A stretch of DNA of 6,271 nt from JAATGI01 sp036510675 (lineage in GTDB: Bacteria > Pseudomonadota > Alphaproteobacteria > ATCC43930 > CGMCC-115725), in the NCBI GenBank assembly GCA_036510675.1, contig DATCDN010000011.1:1-6271 (forward strand), written 5' to 3'. Made by a program: the position numbers and the translations under genes. Each line of letters begins with the position of its first letter. The first letter of the stretch is position 1. Below the pieces are notes generated by a model. It ran no database searches. It had not been told where the DNA came from and was given only the letters and a program-made list of their open reading frames with translations. Positions 1 through 6,271 of this stretch are shown here, in pieces.

Positions 1-58
1 CGCTTGGATAGCGCAGACGGCTGCGGTCGTAACGCACGCGATTTTGAATCGTCCACAT
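1..58 (-). CDS. Transposase N-terminus, IS5-family-like (runs off left edge)
   Basis: Reading leftward from an ATG at 58, the first 19 codons give MWTIQNRVRYDRSRLRYPS and stay open to the window edge. A strong Shine-Dalgarno AAGGAG (complement of 65-70) sits 6 nt before the ATG, which supports the start. The opening MWT...R.RY.R..LRYPS resembles the N-terminus of many alphaproteobacterial IS5-family transposases, which usually continue into a SDLTDAEW-type segment. That segment and the DDE catalytic residues lie outside the window, so the family call rests on a short match from memory. The 60-bp leader (about 62-117) is rich in GAATC/GATTC motifs, including TTGAATC at 89-95 and GATTCAA at 111-117. 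It probably contains the left end of the insertion sequence, but I cannot place the terminal inverted repeat without the other end. Confidence 0.55.
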   Translation of the reverse strand, partial: MWTIQNRVRYDRSRLRYPS

Positions 59-113
59 CGGCGGCTCCTTCGAATCAGGCCGCCATCCTTGAATCACAAA
101 CGATTCATATGAT

Positions 114-227
114 TCAACAACTCATTGGACAGACACTAAGACGTTCGCGAATTGGCTTTTTGGTCCCGCCGATTTTGATGTAGTTGCTGTTCGGTGAGAC
201 GAGAACATAGACGAAGCCTTTTGGCAT
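114..227 (-). pseudogene. Truncated GIY-YIG / T5orf172-like protein, N-terminal remnant
   Basis: An ATG at 227, with Shine-Dalgarno AGGTGG (complement of 234-239) 6 nt upstream, opens a 37-residue frame ending in TGA at 116-114. Residues 4-22 read GFVYVLVSPNSNYIKIGGT and are followed by an RERL at 27-30. This is the pattern of the GIY-YIG superfamily, especially the T5orf172/Mug113-type domain: a G-[FY]-V-Y-[VI]-L strand, a (K)IG.T strand, then a helix with a conserved Arg. Such domains normally run to about 90-100 residues, so most of the domain is missing. The frame ends just where the leader of the adjacent IS5-like transposase begins, so insertion of that element probably cut the gene. 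The last six residues (VCPMSC) may already be IS sequence. Full GIY-YIG proteins of this type are putative nucleases, often phage- or island-associated. The fragment is unlikely to be active. Confidence 0.5.
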
Positions 228-258
228 GCGAGACCACCTAAGCAATCAGTTACGCGGG

Positions 259-287
259 ATTATATCTCGATCCGCTTAAGGATTGCC
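259..287 (-). promoter_or_regulatory. Possible promoter of the truncated GIY-YIG gene
   Basis: On the minus strand a perfect -10 hexamer TATAAT (complement of 259-264) lies 31 nt before the ATG of the GIY-YIG remnant. Seventeen bases upstream the -35 position reads GGCAAT (complement of 282-287), a poor match to TTGACA. The -10 box falls between the dnaJ stop and the remnant, so this unit could have been transcribed independently of dnaKJ. No convincing intrinsic terminator is visible after dnaJ, so read-through from dnaJ is also possible. Confidence 0.3.
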
Positions 288-295
288 CGGCCGGC

Positions 296-1432
296 CTACT
301 CCCGCGCCTCGCCGCCGAGGAATTCCTTCATCCGGCTGAAGAAGCCCTCGCTGGCCGGGCTGGTGCGGTCCTTGTCGCCGGCCTTCTCGAACTCGCGCAG
401 CAATTCCTGCTGCTTCTTGGTCAGATGCTGCGGCGTCTCGATGGCGATCTCGATCACCATGTCGCCGCGCGTCGGCGAGCGCAGCACCGTCATGCCCTTG
501 CCGCGTAGGCGGATATTATGGCCGGTCTGGGTGCCTGCCGGAATCGTCACGCGCGCGGTGCTGCCATCGACGGTCGGCACGTCGAGCGCGCCGCCCAGCG
601 CCGCCACCGTCATCGGAATCGGCACCTTGCACTGAATGTTGGCGCCGTCGCGCTGGAAAAAGCGATGCGGCTTGATGCCGAGAAAAATATAGAGATCGCC
701 GGTCGCGCCGCCGCGCACCCCGGCCTCGCCCTCGCCGGCGAGGCGGATGCGGGTGCCGTCCTCCACCCCCGCCGGAATCGTCACCGACAGCGTCTTCTCT
801 TTCTTGGTCCGGCCCTGGCCACCGCAGGCGCGGCACGGATTCTCGATGATGCGGCCGGCGCCGTGGCAACTGGGGCAGGCGCGCTCGATGGTGAAAAAGC
901 CCTGCTGCGCCCGCACCCGGCCATTGCCATGGCAGGTCGGGCAGGCGATCGGCTTCGAGCCGGGCGCCGCGCCGCCGCCGTGACAGCTCTCGCATGCCGC
1001 CATGGTCGGCACGCGGATCGTGGTCTGGCGGCCCTTGAAGGCGTCGTCGAGGGTGATTTCGAGATTGTAGCGCAAATCCTCGCCGCGCGGATTGGAGGAT
1101 TCGCGCCGGCGCCCGCCCATGAAATCGCCGAACATCTCGTCGAAAATATCGGCGAAGCCCTGGGCGAAGCCGAAATCGCCAGGATTGCCGCCGACCCCCC
1201 GGCCGCCCTCGAAGGCGGCGTGGCCGAAGCGGTCATAGGCGGCGCGTTTCTGTTCGTCCTTCAGGACGTCATAGGCCTCGTTGGCGTCCTTGAATTTCTG
1301 CTCCGCCGTGTTGTCGTCCGGATTGCGATCCGGATGATGCTGCATGGCGAGCTTGCGGAAGGCCTTCTTGACCTCTTCGGGGGAGGCGTTTTTCGCCACG
1401 CCCAGCAATTCGTAATAATCGCGTTTCGCCAT
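296..1432 (-). CDS. dnaJ: Chaperone protein DnaJ (Hsp40, type I)
   Basis: This 378-residue cytosolic co-chaperone delivers unfolded substrates to DnaK and stimulates its ATPase. The order of domains is that of a type I Hsp40. A J domain spans about residues 4-70 with the HPD motif at 33-35. A Gly/Phe-rich linker lies at about 75-107. A zinc-binding cysteine-rich domain has four CxxCxGxG repeats at Cys147/150, 164/167, 186/189 and 200/203. The C-terminal substrate-binding and dimerisation domain runs from about 210 to 345, followed by a short charged tail. All eight zinc ligands are present and the length is normal. The gene lies downstream of dnaK on the same strand after 162 bp, the usual dnaKJ order. 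The start at the ATG at 1430-1432 gives the canonical MAKRDYYELLGV, although the Shine-Dalgarno before it is weak. DnaJ output may depend on the repeat-bearing spacer upstream. Confidence 0.98.
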   Translation of the reverse strand: MAKRDYYELLGVAKNASPEEVKKAFRKLAMQHHPDRNPDDNTAEQKFKDANEAYDVLKDEQKRAAYDRFGHAAFEGGRGVGGNPGDFGFAQGFADIFDEMFGDFMGGRRRESSNPRGEDLRYNLEITLDDAFKGRQTTIRVPTMAACESCHGGGAAPGSKPIACPTCHGNGRVRAQQGFFTIERACPSCHGAGRIIENPCRACGGQGRTKKEKTLSVTIPAGVEDGTRIRLAGEGEAGVRGGATGDLYIFLGIKPHRFFQRDGANIQCKVPIPMTVAALGGALDVPTVDGSTARVTIPAGTQTGHNIRLRGKGMTVLRSPTRGDMVIEIAIETPQHLTKKQQELLREFEKAGDKDRTSPASEGFFSRMKEFLGGEARE

Positions 1433-1486
1433 GCCGGACTAGAGCCCCCGCCCTCGACAAATTGACTGAAAATAGCGTTGCGGCCG

Positions 1487-1553
1487 CCCCCACCCTGACC
1501 CTCCCCCGCAAGCGGGGGAGGGGAGAGATCGCGAAGCGATCTTGGGAGGGGGT
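1487..1553. repeat. GC-rich double-hairpin intergenic repeat in the dnaK-dnaJ spacer
   Basis: Two perfect inverted repeats stand side by side. The first has 11-bp arms CCCTCCCCCGC (1499-1509) and GCGGGGGAGGG (1512-1522) around AA. The second has 7-bp arms AGATCGC (1526-1532) and GCGATCT (1536-1542) around GAA. Outside them, the CCCCCACCC at about 1487-1495 can also pair with GGGAGGGGG near 1544-1552, closing the whole block. Elements built on a CCCTCCCCCGCAAGCGGGGG core are familiar as dispersed intergenic repeats in alphaproteobacterial genomes. That is from general knowledge and was not searched. There is no U-run, so it is not a classical intrinsic terminator. Lying between two co-transcribed genes, it could stabilise dnaK mRNA or reduce dnaJ expression relative to dnaK. 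Confidence 0.8.
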
Positions 1554-1594
1554 TGCAGCAGCGCCGTCATTCAAAATCAGATGATACAGCCCGA

Positions 1595-3529
<1,935 letters not shown>

Positions 3530-3624
3530 GTCCACCCTCTTGTCAGCAGGTCCGCCGGCCCGTCTTAGGCACCGCGCGCGACCCCAATGTCAAAGTTTTT
3601 GCCCGATCCCAAGATCGTGCGAAG

Positions 3625-3656
3625 CTTATATATGAAGACGCCTTTGCCGTCGCAAG
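3625..3656 (-). promoter_or_regulatory. Predicted heat-shock (RpoH/sigma-32) promoter of dnaK
   Basis: On the minus strand CTTG (complement of 3653-3656) is followed after 18 bases by CATATATAAG (complement of 3625-3634). The alphaproteobacterial heat-shock promoter consensus is CTTG, 17-18 bases, then CYTATNTNNG, so only the second -10 base differs. It faces dnaK, leaving a 5' untranslated region of roughly 90 nt that contains a small CGATC-CCAA-GATCG hairpin at 3604-3617. No CIRCE element (TTAGCACTC-N9-GAGTGCTAA) is visible, which argues against HrcA control here. The AT-rich -10 patch also lies 40-50 bases upstream of the divergent dehydratase start and could serve both directions. Confidence 0.6.
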
Positions 3657-3672
3657 GGCAGGAGAGTCGCGA

Positions 3673-4689
3673 TTGTCCCAAGAAATGGCTGAAATGCCGG
3701 ATAATTTCCCCGATCTTTTGTCCCACTATCGCGACCTCGCGGCGGCGGCGCAACATCTGGCTGGCCGGGTCGTGCGCACGCCCCTCCTGGAGGCGCCAGC
3801 GCTCAATGCGCGACTCGGCTACCGCCTGCTGGTGAAGGCCGAATCGCTGCAGCGCACCGGCTCGTTCAAGTTCCGGGGCGCGCTCTATCGGCTGCTGCTG
3901 CTCGACGCGGCGGCGCGAAGGCGCGGGGTGGTGGCGTTTTCCTCCGGCAACCATGCCCAGGGCGTCGCCTGCGCGGCGGCGCTTCTGGGCATGAACGCGA
4001 CCATCATCATGCCGGCCGACGCGCCGGCCATCAAGATCGCCAATACGCGCGGCTATGGCGCGGCGGTGGTGCTGTATGATCGCGCCCGCGACGATCGGGA
4101 GGCAATCGGCGCGCGGCTCGCCGCCGAGCAGGGCGCGACCCTGGTCAAGCCCTATGACGATGCCATCGTGCTCGCCGGCCAGGGCACCGCCGCGCTCGAG
4201 GCGCTGGAGGACGCGGCGGGGCTGGGTGTGACGCTCGATGCGATGCTGGCGCCGGCCAGCGGCGGCGGGCTGATCGCGGGCTGCGCGCTGGCGTGCGCCG
4301 GCTTCAACCCGGCGATCCGGGTCTATGCCGCGGAGCCGGTGGGGCTCGACGATCACGTCCGTTCGCTGGCGCTGGGCGCCCGCGTCGCCAATCCGCCGAC
4401 GGCGCGCAGCATCTGCGATGCGTTGCAGGCGGCAATGCCGGGCGAGGTGACGTTCCCGATCAACCGGCGCCTCCTCGCCGGCGCCCTCACCGTCAGCGAC
4501 GACGAGGTACGCCAGGCGATGCGCGCCGCCTTCGCCGAGCTGAAACTGGTGCTGGAGCCGTCGGGCGCGGCGGCGCTGGCGGCGGCGCTGGCGGGGCGCA
4601 TCCCCGGCCCGAATCAAGCCGTGTGCGTCATCGCCTCGGGCGGCAATGTCGACCCGGCGTTCTTCGCCGAGGTACTGACCGGCGCGTAG
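3673..4689 (+). CDS. PLP-dependent threonine/serine dehydratase-type enzyme
   Basis: This is a fold-type II PLP enzyme of the threonine dehydratase / serine racemase / hydroxyaspartate ammonia-lyase group. These enzymes deaminate L-threonine or L-serine to 2-oxobutyrate or pyruvate, or racemise serine. With the chosen start it has 338 residues. The PLP lysine is Lys66 in SFKFRG, SSGNHAQG at 90-97 binds the substrate carboxylate, SGGGL at 196-200 holds the PLP phosphate and ASGGN lies at 321-325. E221-P-x-x-x-D-D227 resembles the divalent-metal site of serine racemase. The C-terminal ACT domain of biosynthetic IlvA is absent, so feedback control by isoleucine is unlikely. The TTG at 3673 is preferred because AGGAG at 3660-3664 precedes it by 8 nt. 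The ATG at 3685 (334 residues) is the alternative and has no good Shine-Dalgarno. The exact substrate cannot be decided from sequence. It diverges from dnaK and has no visible operon partner. Confidence 0.9.
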   Translation: MSQEMAEMPDNFPDLLSHYRDLAAAAQHLAGRVVRTPLLEAPALNARLGYRLLVKAESLQRTGSFKFRGALYRLLLLDAAARRRGVVAFSSGNHAQGVACAAALLGMNATIIMPADAPAIKIANTRGYGAAVVLYDRARDDREAIGARLAAEQGATLVKPYDDAIVLAGQGTAALEALEDAAGLGVTLDAMLAPASGGGLIAGCALACAGFNPAIRVYAAEPVGLDDHVRSLALGARVANPPTARSICDALQAAMPGEVTFPINRRLLAGALTVSDDEVRQAMRAAFAELKLVLEPSGAAALAAALAGRIPGPNQAVCVIASGGNVDPAFFAEVLTGA

Positions 4690-4732
4690 CGCAACTTTCA
4701 CATCGATGCAATCACCTTTACTCGTCATGGCC

Positions 4733-4776
4733 GGGCTTGATCCGGCGATCCATCAATGGATTCCCGGATCAAGTCC
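4733..4776. repeat. Long palindromic intergenic repeat downstream of the dehydratase
   Basis: The sequence can fold into one long stem. CTTGATCCGG (4736-4745) pairs with CCGGATCAAG (4764-4773), and ATCCAT (4748-4753) pairs with ATGGAT (4756-4761) around CA, with a 2x2 internal mismatch (CG/TC). The base extends by GGG (4733-4735) against TCC (4774-4776), with one G-U pair. It begins 44 bp after the dehydratase stop. The flanking GTCATGGCCGGGCTTGATCC text resembles a dispersed repeat seen often between genes in alphaproteobacteria (general knowledge, not searched). It may work as a bidirectional transcription stop or mRNA 3' stabiliser, although no U-run follows. Confidence 0.75.
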
Positions 4777-4819
4777 ACGGCTATCCGGTTTAGCGAAAGA
4801 GGTTGTCGATCCGTCTCGG

Positions 4820-5682
4820 TCACGCGGCTTCGAGGGTCCATTTTCGGTTATCACGAAGCAGGGCGTTTGCGATGACGACGAGTTTTCGCATGATGGCGAC
4901 GATTGCGACTTTGGCTGGCTTTCCTGCTGCGCGGAGGGCTTTGTATTTTGCCTTGAGCGGCGGATTGAAGCGGATGGCGACGAGAGCGGGCGTATAAATG
5001 GCCTGCCTGACGCTCGCTCGGCCGCCGTGGATGAAGCTTTTCCCGCGCCAGTTTCCCGACTGCCTGGTGACGGGTGCTAAGCCGGTAAGGCTGCCTGTCT
5101 GCTTGAGATTCATTGATCCGAGTTCGGGCAAATCGATCAGCAGGGCGCAGGCAGTGATGGCGCCGAAGCCAGGAATGCCGCAAGGATATCCGATCGAGCC
5201 TTGAGTGTTTCTTGAGCCGCCACGATGGTTGCTTGCTCGCGGTCGATTGCCGCGATCTGGGTTTCGATCTGGTTCAGGTGTTGTTGGTTTTGGCGTTTGA
5301 GCAAGGCCAGCGTCAAGGTCTTGCCACGGTTGAGTGTGGCGGTTCGATCTTTTATAAGCGCGCGTCGGGCGGCTAGAAGCTCTCCCAGAGTATCCATGGT
5401 TTCATCCCTGGCGGATGGGACTTCTGGCTGCATCGTATAGCCGAAGCGGGCCAGCATCGCGGCATCGACCGGGTCGGTCTTGACGCGCTTGCCGGTTGCC
5501 TGGGCGAAGCGGCGCGCTTGGAGTGGGTTGACTTTGACGGCAGGGAGCCCCGTCTTGCCCAGCGCCATTTCGAGCGCGCGATGGTAAGCCCCGGTCGCCT
5601 CGAAGATGATGCGGGTTGGCTGTCTTGGGGATATCCAGCCGATCAGTTCGGCATGGCCTTTCCGATCATTATCGCCGGGGCG
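4820..5682 (-). pseudogene. IS110-family transposase remnant, frameshifted and N-terminally deleted
   Basis: Two frames together encode most of an IS110-family DEDD transposase. From about 5682 to 5184 the frame carries IIFEATGAYHRALE (the conserved Glu), then ARRFAQATGKRVKTDPVDAA with the D-x-x-D pair, then a coiled helical region. It then runs into a stop. The adjacent frame continues as GIPGFGAITACALLIDLPEL, then SLTGLAPVTRQSG with the catalytic-type serine of the Transposase_20 domain, and ends ...LLRDNRKWTLEAA at TGA 4822-4820. A one-base indel near 5178-5184 explains the switch. The N-terminus with the first catalytic Asp (a GIDVSK-type motif) is not found in any frame upstream, and an in-frame TGA lies at 5685-5683. 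The copy is therefore inactive. If the frameshift were a sequencing error, the missing N-terminus would still disable it. Confidence 0.88.
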
Positions 5683-5685
5683 TCA

Positions 5686-5888
5686 AACACCCTGATATCC
5701 GTTCGAGCCTCATGGAAAAGAAGGGGGCGATCAAACTCTAACTCGGTCCTCTTCGACCAGTCTGATCTCGATCCGTCCCCCTTCACCATCGGCGGGCTGC
5801 AACCAACCGATGGTGAACTCTTTTGCCCCAAGCGACGGAAAAGTCATAAGACAAGTCTGAACCACCCAAATTGAAACATTTTTTCCCT
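5686..5888. other. Unassigned spacer between two IS110-type elements
   Basis: I recognise no gene in this 203-bp stretch. It contains a short minus-strand frame, 5847 to 5731 (38 codons, from MTFPSLGAKEFTIGWLQ to EEDRVRV), without a Shine-Dalgarno or a family I can name. It could be the tail of a lost gene or chance. A second minus-strand frame reaching MPN at 5643 overlaps the IS remnant and is not supported. The stretch may hold leftover left-end DNA of either IS, and it is more AT-rich towards its right end (5860-5888) than the neighbouring genes. Confidence 0.5.
5782..5817. repeat. Perfect 11-bp inverted repeat in the inter-IS spacer
   Basis: TTCACCATCGG at 5782-5792 and CCGATGGTGAA at 5807-5817 are perfect inverted copies around a 14-nt loop. 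This would form a strong hairpin in RNA from either strand. There is no following U-run. It lies upstream of both transposase reading frames, which are divergently oriented, so it could be a relic of an IS end, of an IS-encoded structured RNA, or of a terminator. No choice can be made from this sequence. Confidence 0.6.
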
Positions 5889-5906
5889 TACCGGCGAACG
5901 CCGGTA
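5889..5906. repeat. 18-bp palindrome at the flank of the second IS110-type element
   Basis: TACCGGCGAACGCCGGTA is a perfect palindrome with 8-bp arms and an AA centre, followed by TCCATCG. The CCGGCGAACGCCGGTATCCA text resembles a dispersed intergenic repeat common in proteobacterial genomes (general knowledge, not searched). It lies about 100 bp before the transposase start and may be host repeat DNA into which the element inserted. Confidence 0.65.
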
Positions 5907-5935
5907 TCCATCGAGCCGTCGCGCCCTGTTGGGGT

Positions 5936-6003
5936 GGACGGCCCCCGACGGCATCGATGTGCCAGAGTGAGGTCGTTGAGATCTCAAACCACGGGAGCCG
6001 TCC
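5936..6003 (+). promoter_or_regulatory. Structured leader directly before the IS110-type transposase
   Basis: GGACGGC (5936-5942) and GCCGTCC (5997-6003) form a perfect 7-bp outer stem whose 3' arm ends at the base before the ATG. Inside it are GGCA/TGCC (5950-5953 and 5960-5963) around TCGATG, and a 12-bp perfect palindrome TTGAGATCTCAA (5976-5987). The Shine-Dalgarno GGGAG (5993-5997) touches the closing stem, so folding could limit translation. IS110-family elements carry non-coding ends that can encode a guide (bridge) RNA. In this copy that function is only a possibility. Confidence 0.45.
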
Positions 6004-6271
6004 ATGGAGAAGATTATCGGAATCGGCATGGATGCGTCGAAGAGTGTTTTTCAGCTGCATGGCGTGAACGCGGGCGAGGAGCCTGTGCTGCGCAAGAAGC
6101 CGCGGCGCAAGGAGATGGTGGCGTTTTTCACGGCGCTGGCGCCGACTTCGGTGGGGATCGAAGCGTGCGGCGGGGCGCATCATTGGGCGCGGGTGTTGCG
6201 AGAGTTGGGACACGAGGTGAAGCTGTTGCCGCCGCGGTTCGTGAAGCCTTATGTGAAGCGCGGCAAGAACG
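6004..6271 (+). CDS. IS110-family transposase, N-terminal part (runs off right edge)
   Basis: The frame opens at ATG 6004 with GGGAG 6 nt upstream and stays open for 89 codons to the window end. It starts MEKIIGIGMDASKSVFQLHG, the RuvC-like first strand of IS110-family DEDD recombinases with Asp10 as first catalytic residue. Glu53 in VGIEACGGAHHWARVL is the second, and the frame continues to LLPPRFVKPYVKRGKN at 74-89. The family normally continues with a D-x-x-D pair directly after KRGKN, and a serine-bearing Transposase_20 domain further on; both lie beyond the edge. No stop or frameshift is seen in the visible part, so this copy may be intact. It differs clearly from the decayed copy at 4820-5682, and the two are oriented divergently, so they are separate insertions of different IS110 types. 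Confidence 0.92.
   Translation, partial: MEKIIGIGMDASKSVFQLHGVNAGEEPVLRKKPRRKEMVAFFTALAPTSVGIEACGGAHHWARVLRELGHEVKLLPPRFVKPYVKRGKN

Noticed and set aside
518..1465. Long plus-strand frame opposite dnaJ
   Set aside because: It is the antisense reading of a clear dnaJ in GC-rich DNA, with low-complexity Ala/Arg/Gly content and no family pattern.
3536..3672. CIRCE/HrcA operator upstream of dnaK
   Set aside because: No TTAGCACTC-N9-GAGTGCTAA or near match is present on either strand.
3565..4728. Minus-strand frame opposite the dehydratase
   Set aside because: It mirrors the dehydratase, whose PLP motifs are all in the plus frame; the translation is Arg/His-rich with no motifs.
5731..6213. 160-codon minus-strand frame over the second IS110-type element
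   Set aside because: Most of it is antisense to the IS110-type transposase and its leader; only its last 38 codons lie in unassigned DNA and are described there.

Overview
The window looks like chromosomal DNA of a GC-rich alphaproteobacterium. The evidence is the adjacent dnaK and dnaJ genes, a dnaK leader that fits the alphaproteobacterial RpoH (sigma-32) promoter pattern, a DnaK tail ending in a DADFEEVD-type sequence, and intergenic palindromes of kinds common in that class. The order or genus cannot be fixed from the sequence alone.

Layout, left to right. Positions 1-295 are a mobile-element-damaged flank. A transposase start resembling the IS5 family runs off the left edge on the minus strand. 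Next to it is a 37-codon remnant that reads as the first part of a GIY-YIG (T5orf172-like) protein, with its own ribosome binding site and a consensus -10 box. Positions 296-3529 hold the core chaperone pair, transcribed leftward as dnaK then dnaJ, with a 162-bp spacer occupied by a two-hairpin GC-rich repeat. Positions 3530-3672 are a divergent intergenic region carrying the predicted heat-shock promoter of dnaK. Positions 3673-4689 encode, on the plus strand, a PLP-dependent threonine/serine dehydratase-type enzyme without an ACT domain, followed by a long imperfect palindrome. From 4820 to the right edge the DNA is again mobile: a decayed IS110-family transposase on the minus strand (frameshifted, first catalytic Asp lost), about 200 bp of unrecognised spacer with a strong inverted repeat, an 18-bp palindrome, and then the 5' part of a second, apparently intact IS110-family transposase on the plus strand, preceded by a structured leader.

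DnaK and DnaJ work together as the Hsp70-Hsp40 folding machine and are probably induced by heat. The dehydratase is a neighbour sharing the intergenic region, with no obvious functional link. I did not find a convincing new multi-gene system. The points most worth following up are the truncated GIY-YIG gene, the structured leader of the second IS110-type element (possible guide/bridge-RNA or attenuator), and the repeats placed in operon spacers and at the IS flank.
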